Positions 10,238 to 19,832 of a DNA stretch of 64,000 nt are shown piece by piece. The DNA comes from Ignavibacteriales bacterium. Its GTDB lineage: Bacteria; Bacteroidota; Ignavibacteria; Ignavibacteriales; Ignavibacteriaceae. A model generated the notes under the pieces. That model saw only the letters and a list, made by a program, of their open reading frames with translations, did no database searches and was not told the origin of the DNA. Made by a program: the position numbers and the translations under genes. Positions within the stretch are counted from its first letter, which is position 1; each line of letters begins with the position of its first letter. Location of the stretch: assembly GCA_016714125.1 (NCBI GenBank), contig JADJNX010000002.1:1-64000 (forward strand). Direction: 5' to 3'.

Positions 10238-11245
10238 ATGGCTGAAATAAAAGGAATTAGCTACTATTTACCCAATGAGGTAGTAACCAATGAAAAACTC
10301 TCTGAGCTCTTTCCTGAATGGTCCGTTCAAAAAATAGCCGAAAAAGTTGGGATCAAAAAAAGATATATCGTTGATGATGATCAGTGTGCTTCCGATCTCG
10401 CTGTTGAAGCAGCCAACAAACTCTTTATAGATTTAAATATTTCACCGGAGTCGATAGATTTCATCCTGCTGTGCACTCAAAGCCCCGACTATTTCCTCCC
10501 GACAACAGCATGTCTTTTACAACACCGTCTTGGGCTGCCCACTACTGCCGGTGCACTTGATTTTAACCTCGGTTGTTCAGGATTTATCTATGGTCTTTCA
10601 CTCGCTAATTCATTGATAAAAACCGGCGAAGCAAAAAATGTTTTGTTGATTACTGCTGAAACTTACAGCAAATTTATTGATGACAGAGATAAAGGAAATC
10701 GTACAATTTTTGGTGATGCTGCCGCTGCTTGCCTCATAGTTGACTCAGAAGAGGACAAATTATCTGCTTTTGTATATGGAACTGATGGAAGTGGTGGACA
10801 AAATCTCATCGTAAAATATGGCGGGATGCGGAACAGAAATGCGGCTGAAGCTGAAGAAGATTGTTTGGATGAAGAATCAGGACTTCTCCACCGAAAAGGT
10901 ACTCTCGAAATGAAGGGAGCAGAAATTTTCAATTTTCCAATAAGAGTTGTTCCCTCTACTGCCCATGCCGTCCTTGATAAGGCGGGATTAGCGATTGACG
11001 ATATCTCACTTTTTGTTTTTCATCAGGCAAACAAATACATCCTTGAGCATATCAGAAAAAAGATGGGAATTCCTGAAGATAAATTTTACTATTTTATGGA
11101 AAACTGCGGAAACACCGTTTCTTCAACAATTCCAATCGCACTCCACCACGCAATGAAAGAGAAGAATTTAAAGGACGGAGATAAAATTATGCTGCTTGGA
11201 TTTGGGGTTGGTTATTCGTGGGGTGGTTGTCTTTTAACTGTGTGA
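10238..11245 (+). CDS. 3-oxoacyl-ACP synthase III family protein (KAS III/FabH-like)
   Basis: Thiolase-fold condensing enzyme of 335 residues, the usual FabH length. The Cys-His-Asn triad is visible: Cys in FNLGCSGFIYGL (about residue 112), His in FHQANKYIL (about 263) and Asn in CGNTVSSTIP (about 294). FabH-like enzymes join an acyl-CoA starter with malonyl-ACP. It sits 27 bases after a dedicated ACP gene and is grouped with a methyltransferase and an unknown, with a glycosyltransferase opposite. A role in a decorated acyl product or surface polysaccharide is inference; housekeeping FabH cannot be excluded from sequence alone. Confidence 0.85.
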   Translation: MAEIKGISYYLPNEVVTNEKLSELFPEWSVQKIAEKVGIKKRYIVDDDQCASDLAVEAANKLFIDLNISPESIDFILLCTQSPDYFLPTTACLLQHRLGLPTTAGALDFNLGCSGFIYGLSLANSLIKTGEAKNVLLITAETYSKFIDDRDKGNRTIFGDAAAACLIVDSEEDKLSAFVYGTDGSGGQNLIVKYGGMRNRNAAEAEEDCLDEESGLLHRKGTLEMKGAEIFNFPIRVVPSTAHAVLDKAGLAIDDISLFVFHQANKYILEHIRKKMGIPEDKFYYFMENCGNTVSSTIPIALHHAMKEKNLKDGDKIMLLGFGVGYSWGGCLLTV

Positions 11246-11260
11246 TCAACTACCATCATA

Positions 11261-12388
11261 TCATGGCTTCTTACTCAACAGCCGCTGATATTCCCTGATC
11301 ATAACACCTGCATTTTTAATTATATCATACTCTTCCTCGGCAGTTTTTCTTGCCGCCAGGCTCATTCGTTTTCTTAATTCTTCATCCAAAATCAATATTT
11401 TTAACTTCTCGACTATTGGATCAACCTCTTTAGGGGGAACAAGAAACCCCGCTTCTCCATCTTTAAATAAGTATTGAAGTCCACCAACCCTCGAGGCAAT
11501 AATGGGATTTCCACATGCCATTGCTTCCACCGCCGAAACCCCAAATGTTTCACTGTCATCTGTTGAAGGATAAACTTCAATGTCCAATTCCTTGTGAATC
11601 TCATGAACTTTTTCATTCATTACATATCCCATAAATGTGACTTTGTCCATTATTCCCAAGGATTTCGCAAGATTTTTCATGGGCTCTTCATCCACTCCAC
11701 TACCACATATTATGAGTTCAAGTTTTTTTTCAGGGAGTTCATTTGCAACTTGGGCAAAAGCACGGATTAAATACTCCTGTCCATATTTAGGCGAGACAAG
11801 TTTAATCATTCCGATTTTAATAACTTCACTTTTTCCTTTGACAACGGGATGAAATTTGTTAAAATCAACTCCAAAAGGAGTTATAATTATCTCTTTTTTT
11901 GTGTATTTTTTGGTCTCCTCGGCCATAAATCGACTTGTGGAAAAGATGGTATCTGCTTTGGAGAGTGTATATCTAAACACTTTTTTATGCAGTGGTGATC
12001 GATTGGGAAAACTAAACACATCCAGACCCCAGACTGACACAGCAAAAGGGTGTTTTCCGCTCAAAGCTCCCAAAAACCCATAACTCGAGGCATAGTGTGC
12101 ATGAACGATGTCGGGGTTAATCTCTCTGATTAACTTTTTAAGTCTCTTCAGTTCAAGGAGATAACTCCCCTTCTTTAACGATCCTTCATCGCTTGCTGCA
12201 GTTTCATTTTCCACATTTCCCTCATGCACAATCACATTTTCAAATATCTCAAATGCCTTGGTAAAGCCAAATAGATGTACTTCAAAACCTGAGACTGATA
12301 ATACATCAGCCCACTTTTTGGTGTGCGAAGATCGAAGGTCAGCAAGCATCAGGAGTTTTATTTTTTTCAACAAACCTCCTGATGCCAT
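11261..12388 (-). CDS. Glycosyltransferase family 4
   Basis: GT-B fold, retaining glycosyltransferase, 375 residues. The N-terminal domain has the usual LMLADLRSSHTKKWADVL acceptor-side text. The C-terminal donor domain shows TPFGVDFNKFHPV, then SDDSETFGVSAVEAMACGNPIIASRVGG containing the GT4 E-x7-E signature (written here in two parts: SETFGVSAVEAMACG and NPIIASRVGG). It probably adds a sugar from a nucleotide-sugar donor to a lipid- or polymer-linked glycan at the inner membrane. It converges on the KAS III gene and precedes nothing closely; its 5' end is 18 bases from the prolyl oligopeptidase stop on the same strand, so it may be the last gene of that transcript. Confidence 0.88.
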   Translation of the reverse strand: MASGGLLKKIKLLMLADLRSSHTKKWADVLSVSGFEVHLFGFTKAFEIFENVIVHEGNVENETAASDEGSLKKGSYLLELKRLKKLIREINPDIVHAHYASSYGFLGALSGKHPFAVSVWGLDVFSFPNRSPLHKKVFRYTLSKADTIFSTSRFMAEETKKYTKKEIIITPFGVDFNKFHPVVKGKSEVIKIGMIKLVSPKYGQEYLIRAFAQVANELPEKKLELIICGSGVDEEPMKNLAKSLGIMDKVTFMGYVMNEKVHEIHKELDIEVYPSTDDSETFGVSAVEAMACGNPIIASRVGGLQYLFKDGEAGFLVPPKEVDPIVEKLKILILDEELRKRMSLAARKTAEEEYDIIKNAGVMIREYQRLLSKKP

Positions 12389-12406
12389 AACTGTAAATTG
12401 TTCATA

Positions 12407-14486
12407 TTAATAATTCACACCAACATTATAGAAAAAGAAACTGTAGATGTCAGCAAGTTCTTCAATTGTCTGTGAAGTGCTTTTTCCTGCTCCATGCCCC
12501 GCTTTGGTTGTTACTCGAAGAACTATGGGATTTTTAGTTGAAGCATTTGCCTGCAATTCTGCTGCGAACTTAAACGAATGAGCCGGGAAAACCCTGTCGT
12601 CGTGATCAGCCGTTGTTATCAAAGTGGCAGGGTAAGTTACTCTTTTTTAACATTGTGAAGTGGTGAATATTTAATCAGGAATTCGAATTGATCCTTGTTA
12701 TCACTTGAACCATATTCAGAAACCCACGCCCACCCGATGGTGAACTTGTGGAACCGAAGCATATCGAGAACACCCACTTGTGGAATTGCAACCTTACAAA
12801 GATCAGGTCTTTGTAACATCACGGCACCGACGAGCAAACCGCCGTTACTTCCACCATTTAAAGCAAGCCTTTCAGGGGAAGTATATCCACTTTTAATGAG
12901 ATATTCGGCACCTGCTATATAATCATCAAACACATTTTGTTTCTTTTCAAGCATTCCGGCTTCATGCCAGGTTTTGCCATATTCTCCGCCGCCTCTTAGG
13001 CAAGCCATCGCATAAACTCCCCCGCTTTCGAGTAGAGGAATGATTGACACTCTGAATCCGGGAGTCATGGAAGCATTAAATCCACCGTAGGCATACAACA
13101 TCGTTGGTGCTTTACCATCGAGTTTTAATCCCTTTTTGTGGACGATAAACATCGGAACTTCAGTTCCGTCTTTGCTTTTGTAGAAGATCTGTTTTGACTC
13201 AAACTGACTTGCATCAAATTTTAGTTTTGATTCTCTAAAAAGCTCCACTTTGTTTTCTGCAACCTTATACAACCAAATGGATGAAGGAACAGTAAACGAA
13301 GTGAATGAAAAAAAGACCTCTTTATCCTCCTGTTTTCCTCCAAAACCACTTACTGAACCGATTCCGGGAAGTGGAACATCATGAAGTTTTTTACCCTCAA
13401 GGGAATAAACTTCGGTGATGTTTTGGGCATCTTTCATATAGGTGACAATTAATTTGCCATCTATCAAAGAAATGCCATCAATAACTTCATTTTTGTTTGG
13501 GATTAATGTTTTTTTTCATTCAGATTCCACTTTTCAATGCTGTAATTTGGAGCATTTTTGTAGGTTGAAATGAAGAGATCACTCCCGACATTCCCGACTG
13601 CGGTATAGGTTGCCTCAAATTTATCCACTAAAGGAATAAATTTGTCGCCATTCTGAAGGTCTTTATAATAGAGCAGATTGTGTCTCGCTGAACCTTCCAT
13701 AACATAAAGCAGAAGATATTTTTCATCATCTGTTACAGAAGCGCCATAAATTTCTTCGGGATTTGCCTTATTCTCATAAATGAGTTTATCCTCAGATTGT
13801 TTTGTGCCAAGTTTATGGTAAAACACTTTCTGGAATTCGTTTTTTCCTTTAAGCACTTCACCGGTTGGAGCATCGTAAGCTGAATAAAAGAAACCATCCT
13901 TATACCATGACATTCCTGAGAATTTTATCCACTCAAGGTGGTCAGTTAGTTCTTTACCAGTTTCAACTTCTTTTACAAAAAATTCATTCCAGTCGGACCC
14001 ACCTTTGGAAATGGCATAACCACAATATTTCCCGTCATTTGAAATATAAATACCGGAAAGACTCGTAGTACCATCACTGGAAAGTTTGTTTGGATCGATA
14101 AATACACTTGGTTCACCCGTCAGACTGTTTTGGATATAGAGGATACTCTGTTCCTGAAGTCCGTCGTTTTTATAGAACATAAAATATTTACCCGCCTTAA
14201 ATGGCTGTCCATATTTTTCATAGTTGAAGAGTTCGGTAAACCTGTTTTTCAACTTGTTACGGAAAGGGATGTTACCAAGATATCCCTGGGTAACTTTATT
14301 CTGTGCTTCAACCCATGCCTTGGTATCATCGGCATTGTCATCCTCGAGCCATCTATAAGGGTCAACTATCTCTTTACCATGGTAGTTTTCCTTTACATCA
14401 TTTTTTTTGGTGTCAGGATATTTTAGTTGTGCCTGAGTTGTTGCAACAAAAGATACAAATGTCAAAAATATAAGGATCGTTTTCAT
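12407..14486 (-). CDS. Prolyl oligopeptidase (S9A), two frameshifts
   Basis: Serine peptidase cutting short peptides after proline. The N-terminus has a secretion signal (MKTILIFLTFVSFVATTQA) and then a beta-propeller beginning YPDTKKNDVKENYHGKEIVDPYRWLED. The catalytic hydrolase domain shows Ser in NGGSNGGLLVG, Asp in DHDDRVFPAHS and His in KAGHGAGKS, all in their family order. Three frame segments (12407-12622, 12637-13467, 13503-14486) join without loss of conserved text, so I read one gene of about 690 residues with two indels. It is probably periplasmic or surface exposed. It lacks a T9SS domain. Sequencing error is the simplest reason for the breaks. Confidence 0.9.
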
Positions 14487-14509
14487 TTTTCTCCGGTATT
14501 TTAAATTGA

Positions 14510-16913
14510 TTATCTCATCAAAACCAGTTTTCGGGTCATCGAAAAATTACCTGAAACAAGTTTGTAAAAATATGTACCTGAGCTCAATTGTGTTGGCTCA
14601 AAATTTATCTCATGCGCTCCCGCTTCCATCGTCTCATTGATCAAAACAGCAACCTGTTCACCAAGTGAATTATAAACCGAAAGGTTTACCGGTCCTGCAA
14701 CAGGTAGAGCAAAACGGATTACCGTTGATGGATTAAATGGATTTGGATAGTTCTGATATAGAGCATAATCGGTAATTATTCCAACTGCCATTGTCTGCAA
14801 AAGTGGATAGATTGTGATGGTTCCATCGTAATCTCTCTGCAAAAGTCTGTATCTATAACTTCCCGGCAGAAGGTCTTTGTCGATATATTCATAGTTGCAA
14901 AGTGCACAAATTCCTTCGCCTCTTATGAATGAGACCTCTTCCCATTTTTCGACTCCGGCTCTTGTTCTTTCTACCGTAAATCCTGCGTTGTTTATCGCAT
15001 TAGCAACGGTGAAATCAAGGATTACAGTGTTTCCGTCAACAACTCCGTTAAATGAAATCAGTTCAACAGGAACTGCACTTGGATCGGTAAATTTCACCAT
15101 GGTACCTGAATTACCGGCAAACCAGGCGGTTCCGGCATCAAGAGCAAACATATCATTAAATGTGTTTATCGTTTGACGGGGTTCCTCTTTCCAGGTAGCT
15201 CCCCCATCATTTGAAGTATAAACATAACCCGATGCACATGCCGCAAATGCAACTGTCCCGTTTGGACCTTTTACCATCGCTGTACTCCAAACTGTATTGT
15301 TGGGTATAACTGTGGAAGGAGTCCAGGTGATTCCGCTGTTTGAAGTATAATATGTGTTCCCTGAGGTGCCGGATGCAAAACCCACATTTCTGTCAACAAA
15401 TGAGATACCATAACAACCGAGTCCACCAGCTCCAAACTGTTGAACCCAGGTGGTTCCACCATCTGTGGTTCTAAAAATTGTTTCACCTGTTCCGCAAATG
15501 AATGCATATGAAGTGTCAACGATATCAATATCCCAAGCGAGTGTTGTAGTTGGGAGATTTAACAGTGTCCAATTGGCTCCACCATCAACGGTTTTCATGA
15601 TGTTACCGTTGCTTCCCGTTGCCATTCCATAAAGTGGTGTAATAAAATCAATGGCAATAAATTGATTTGTGGTGCCAAGTGCTGCGTTAAACTCAGTCCA
15701 GGTGGCTCCGGCATCTTTTGACATCACAATTCTGCTTGAATCGCACGCACCATAAATTGTGTTAACATCAGGAACCGAAATCTCATTTATTTTCCTGCCA
15801 TTTGTCACACTCATCAAGGCTCCATGTGGTTCCACCATCACTGGTTCTCCCCATGAATCCTGAATTACCACAAACATATCCGTTCATGGCATCTGCAAAA
15901 GCAATGTCGTTTACGGTATTATTTGAAAATCTGTAACCCATCTCTACCCAGGTTGCCCCTGCATCGGTTGATTTGGCAATGTATCCCCTGCCTCCGTTGC
16001 TGAATACTGTGTTATCTCCATAAAAATCGACTGCATATTTAACTCCCGGACCACTTCCACCGGGAAGAATAAAGGAGTTCCATGTTACACCACCGTCAGT
16101 TGATCTGAATCCTACCGTATCGGTTCCAACTGCAACGCCAACACCTGCACTGTTAAAATCGATATCCCACAATATTCGAGAAGTTGAAGAAACTTCGTAC
16201 AACTGAGTCCAGGTGGTTCCGCCATCAGTGGTTTTAATAATTCTGTGTTTTGCTCCCACCACAAATCCCGTGTTTGCGTTTGTAAACCTTACAGCTCTGT
16301 AATCAGCCGCAGTAATACTTCCGAGATTTACCTGTGCAAATGTTGCACCACCATCGGTTGATTTTAACACTGTTCCTGTGTTTCCTACAACAAATACAGT
16401 GTTTTGGTCAACTGCATAAACTCCATAAAGTGTTTTATTGGAAATTGAAGTGTTGCTTTGTGAGTACCAGCTTGATCCCCCGTCTGTGGTTTTGATTATG
16501 AATCCGTTAAAACCTACGGACCATCCAATCAAAGGTGTTGCGAAATGAATTCCATATTTTGTGGTATCGGGTGCATTTGTGATGGGTGTCCATGTTCCAC
16601 CTCCATTGGTTGTGCGGTAAAATCCTCCACCAAGGGCGCCGGCTGCCCATCCGTTTAAGTCGTCGATAAAGTATAAATTTCTAAAAATCGATTCAGTAGT
16701 ATCGAACAGGGTGACGTCCCAGTTGACTCCACCATCCGTGGAAAGGAAACATTGACCGTAATTGCTAAGTGCAATAAATTTGTTAACACCAAGAACCGAC
16801 CCCGCATAAAGGTCGTTGGCTGTAGGATATGGATTGAGGGTTGTCCAGTTGGGTTGCCCGTTAAGCAAAGTTAACCCCACCAAAACAAAAATGAAAAAGT
16901 AGCTTTTACGCAT
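14510..16913 (-). CDS. Ycf48/BNR-repeat secreted protein with T9SS sorting domain, one frameshift
   Basis: An about 800-residue exported protein with a signal peptide (FIFVLVGLTLLNGQ) followed by around a dozen repeats of the type KTTDGGxTW, as in photosystem assembly factor Ycf48-like propellers and BNR/sialidase repeats. After the propeller comes a VELISFNGVVDGNTVILDF linker module, then a type A sorting domain with [15 protein letters not shown] and a basic KLVLMR end. The two frame segments overlap at 15783-15877. The propeller probably mediates binding on the cell surface; no catalytic site is seen. A sortase-like T9SS cleavage and A-LPS anchoring is expected from the domain, not shown. 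It follows the S9 peptidase gene by 23 bases on the opposite reading order, same strand. Confidence 0.85.
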
Positions 16914-17234
16914 AACTATTACCTCATTTTAACTGATTGATTTTAATCTCTTAGGATACACTCCATTCCCCTTGAATTTTGTTCACTCCTTGATCCTCTT
17001 CAACAATTGATCATCTGTTTAGGCTGTAATTTTTCTCACAATATTGATACTCAATTTACAAATTTTAAACTTTAAAACATTTAATTGATTAAAAACACAT
17101 TTATAATTTGCATTTGATTAAATTTATTTTAATTATTCCTTTCATACTTAAAATTTTTTATTGAAGCCGGCAAATTCATAAATTCACTGCCGGAGATAAT
17201 AAAGATCGACGAAAACCAAAAAACGAGGTTCACC
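16914..17234. other. Intergenic region between divergent genes
   Basis: 321 AT-rich bases that must hold the promoters of both the Ycf48-like gene and ppk2. A CCGGC / GCCGG inverted repeat (17167-17171 and 17189-17193) lies in the ppk2 leader, 40 bases before its start. No promoter box close to TTG-N20-TAnnTTTG was found for either gene, and nothing else is recognisable. Confidence 0.5.
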
Positions 17235-18119
17235 GTGAAGATCAATCTTAACCGATTCAGAGTTACTGCTCCCGGAAAATTTAAACTCTCCAGCCATCCC
17301 GCCAATTATACGGCAAGGATGAAATCAAAAGAAGACGCGAAAGCAGACCTTGACGCCAACGTAAAATCGATGGCTGAAATGCAAGACATGATGTATGCCC
17401 ACGACAAGTGGGGACTTCTGATACTTTTCCAGGCGATGGATGCCGCAGGTAAGGATGGTGCAATAAAGCATGTAATGAGTGGAGTTAATCCCCAGGGTAC
17501 GCAAGTATTCAGTTTTAAGGTACCGTCGGCAGAGGAGCTTGACCACGATTATCTCTGGCGATATACCAAAGCTCTCCCTGAAAGAGGAAGAATTGGTATT
17601 TTCAATCGGTCATATTATGAAGAAGTATTGGTTGTAAAGGTTCACAACCTTCTTGAGGCAGAAAAACTCCCTGATCCAATCAGGAGAGATGATATCTGGA
17701 AAAACCGTTATACACAAATCAAAAATTTTGAGAAATATCTTAACGATAATGGAATAAAAGTTCTAAAGTTTTTCCTGAATGTGTCGAAAGATGAACAAAA
17801 GAGAAGATTCCTTGAAAGAATTGAGAATCCGGCAAAAAACTGGAAATTCTCTTCCTCGGATCTAAAGGAGAGAGGCTTCTGGGATCAATACCAAAAAGCG
17901 TATGAAGAGGCAATTGCCAACACTTCCACCAAATATGCCCCATGGCATATTATCCCCGCAGATAAAAAGTGGTTCGCAAGACTCGTCATTTCAGAGATTA
18001 TCACCGAAAAACTAAAAGAACTAAAAGTTCACTACCCTGTTATCTCTGAAGCTCACAAACAAAATCTTGCCAGCTATAAAGATACGTTGATGGCGGAGGA
18101 TAAAAGTCCTGTAACTTAA
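17235..18119 (+). CDS. ppk2: Polyphosphate kinase 2 family (polyphosphate:nucleotide phosphotransferase)
   Basis: A 294-residue PPK2 domain protein, short-form length. It shows the Walker A-like AMDAAGKDGAIKHV (about residue 72), the lid and Walker B region ERGRIGIFNRSYYEEV (about 115-130), and the FFLNVSKDEQKRRFLERI helix with the arginines that close the active site. PPK2 enzymes move phosphate between polyphosphate and nucleotides in the cytoplasm. The VNPQGTQVFSFKVPS sequence and the size fit the class III/AMP-ADP phosphorylating subgroup, but the nucleotide choice cannot be fixed by eye. It is a single-gene unit, followed by a heptamer repeat hairpin and a strong terminator that belongs to the opposing gene. 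Confidence 0.9.
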   Translation: MKINLNRFRVTAPGKFKLSSHPANYTARMKSKEDAKADLDANVKSMAEMQDMMYAHDKWGLLILFQAMDAAGKDGAIKHVMSGVNPQGTQVFSFKVPSAEELDHDYLWRYTKALPERGRIGIFNRSYYEEVLVVKVHNLLEAEKLPDPIRRDDIWKNRYTQIKNFEKYLNDNGIKVLKFFLNVSKDEQKRRFLERIENPAKNWKFSSSDLKERGFWDQYQKAYEEAIANTSTKYAPWHIIPADKKWFARLVISEIITEKLKELKVHYPVISEAHKQNLASYKDTLMAEDKSPVT

Positions 18120-18125
18120 GAGAGA

Positions 18126-18163
18126 GGTATTAGGTATTAGGTATCAGGTATTATTTAATACCT
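18126..18163. repeat. Heptamer array GGTATTA x4 with palindromic end
   Basis: Four consecutive 7-base units (GGTATTA, GGTATTA, GGTATCA, GGTATTA) directly after the ppk2 stop. The last unit joins a perfect 8-bp palindrome AGGTATTATTTAATACCT (18146-18163). The same heptamer family recurs inverted at 19796-19823. Confidence 0.8.
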
Positions 18164-18203
18164 AATTTACCTGAAGATTGGAAGATACTTTATACAAAAA
18201 AAA

Positions 18204-18234
18204 AGAACACGGATGATAGTCTCATCCGTGTTCT
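18204..18234 (-). terminator. Intrinsic terminator of the 18366-19590 gene
   Basis: Perfect 13-bp stem AGAACACGGATGA / TCATCCGTGTTCT with a 5-base loop. On the minus strand it is followed by a run of nine U. It lies 130 bases after the stop of the minus-strand T9SS gene. Confidence 0.88.
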
Positions 18235-18264
18235 AATTATTAATAGCTTTCTGCGTTGAACCGC

Positions 18265-18340
18265 ATCATCCGCGTTCTATCTAAAAATCCCCATCCGTGG
18301 AAATCTGTGATAATCCGTGTAATCCGCGTTCCATCTAAAA
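18265..18340. repeat. ATCCG-based 9-10 base interspersed repeat
   Basis: ATCCG or ATCTG cores recur at 18268, 18293, 18303, 18313 and 18322, and the phrase ATCCGCGTTCTATCTAAAA appears twice with one change. The same family is found at 29255-29296 and shares the ATCCGTGTTCTA text with the adjacent terminator stem. Confidence 0.6.
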
Positions 18341-18365
18341 TCTTATATTTTCGTAAATCTTAATC

Positions 18366-19590
18366 CTACTTAAGCAACAACATCTTTTTTGTAGATGTAA
18401 ACTCACCGGCCTTAACTTCATACATGTAAAGTCCACTCGGAATGTCATTTGCATTAAATTCCACCTGATGGTAACCCGCAGGCATCGTTGAATTTAGAAG
18501 CTGAGCAACTTTTTGACCAAGTGTATTGTAAACACTTAATGAAACTTCACCCGCAACCGGAATCGCAAAACGAATCACAGTTGAAGGATTAAATGGATTT
18601 GGGTAGTTCTGTTCAAGATTATAAACCGTTGGATTGGATTCTCCTTCAACCACATTTGAATTAATTACAACATCAATTGGGTTTGAATAGCTAAATGAAC
18701 CATCGAGGTCGATCTGTTTTAGTCTGTAGGAAACTTTCCCATTTAAGAGAGTTCTGTCTTCAAAAGAATAAAAAGTTGACGAGGTTGTAGTTCCGTTTCC
18801 GGCAACTTCTCCAATTTTAGCCCAGTCACCTGTAGTTTTTCTTTCAACTTCAAATGCTCTGTTGTTTAATTCAGTTGCAGTCATCCAGTTGAGCGTAACA
18901 AGTCCAACCGATACATTGGCAGTAAACGAAGCCAGTTCAACTGGAAGTGGTGCAAGTTCGGGTGGAATCATCGCTGCTGTTAGTCCAAACGCTGGATTAA
19001 CTGTGTTTACTGTTCCCCACAATCCATTAGCAGAAGTTGCAGGATTTGGGAACAATGTACCGCTAAGGTTTCTTGCTTCAATTCTGCGAACACCAAGTGC
19101 ATTATTGTTAGGAATAATCACACCCCATGAACCGGCAATTGCGTTAACGCTGTCGCTGTAAAATTGTGCATAAGAGTTGGCGATGGTATTTGCTGTTCCA
19201 TCACTTTCAACAAAAGTTGCAGCTAAAGGTCTTCCTGTACCCAATTCATTATCATAGAGGACAACAAAACTTTTTGCAGGAACTGCAATTTCCATAAGTT
19301 GACAAGGAAGGACCTGAGGATCTTACAAAATCGCTGTCCGATCTTACAAAAATCACATTACCTGCTCCACTTGTGGTGGCCGTGTTAGTCGAAATTATAA
19401 TCTGATTAAAATATCTGTAAGTTGAGCTCGGGGTTAACCCGGAAATTGTCGCAAAATATGCAAAAGGCATTCTTGCAGCGTTTGTGCCATTAATACCTTC
19501 AATAAATTTTGGTTGAATTGTAACATTCATGGTCTGACTGAACGACAAACCCGTAAACAACATCAATAAGGGGAGAATTTTTTTTAACAT
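18366..19590 (-). CDS. T9SS-sorted secreted protein, one frameshift
   Basis: An about 400-residue exported protein. It starts with a signal peptide (LPLLMLFTGLSFS), followed by a domain beginning NVTIQPKFIEGINGTNAARMP, found also in diverged form in the 27272-28507 product, and including TYRYFNQ. Then comes a LPVELASFTANVS linker (fibronectin-like) and a type A sorting domain with [15 protein letters not shown] and KKMLLLK end. The frame changes near 19260-19300 between the two segments. The N-terminal domain is an Ignavibacteria family of unknown function. A strong terminator follows at 18204-18234. Confidence 0.8.
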
Positions 19591-19726
19591 AATGTATCCA
19601 TTTTTTGTAAATTTATGAATTTCCCGGCAACAAATCTCTATTTATTCCAAAAAGGAAATCCAATTAAACCACCCACAAAATACAATTAAACTTTACCATT
19701 AACAAGTTATCAAACTGTAAACAAAA

Positions 19727-19756
19727 AACCCGCCACATCTTGCAACATGGCGGGTT
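19727..19756 (-). terminator. Terminator, copy 1 of a duplicated element
   Basis: 9-bp stem AACCCGCCA / TGGCGGGTT, followed on the minus strand by six U. It lies about 80 bases past the stop of the 19833-24263 gene. About 50 surrounding bases are nearly identical to 24631-24660. Confidence 0.88.
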
Positions 19757-19795
19757 AAATAATTCAGGGAATTGTTATATAGTATTGAGCTAAAT

Positions 19796-19823
19796 AATAC
19801 CTGATACTTAATACATAATACCT
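19796..19823. repeat. Heptamer array, inverted relative to the 18126 copy
   Basis: Four 7-base units AATACCT, GATACTT, AATACAT, AATACCT. Read on the minus strand these are AGGTATT-type units, the same family as at 18126-18153. It lies between a gene stop and its terminator. Confidence 0.7.
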
Positions 19824-19832
19824 GCGCAGCCC

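Noticed and set aside
16914..17234. Riboswitch upstream of ppk2
   Set aside because: Only one 5-bp inverted repeat with a 17-base loop is seen; no known class fits.
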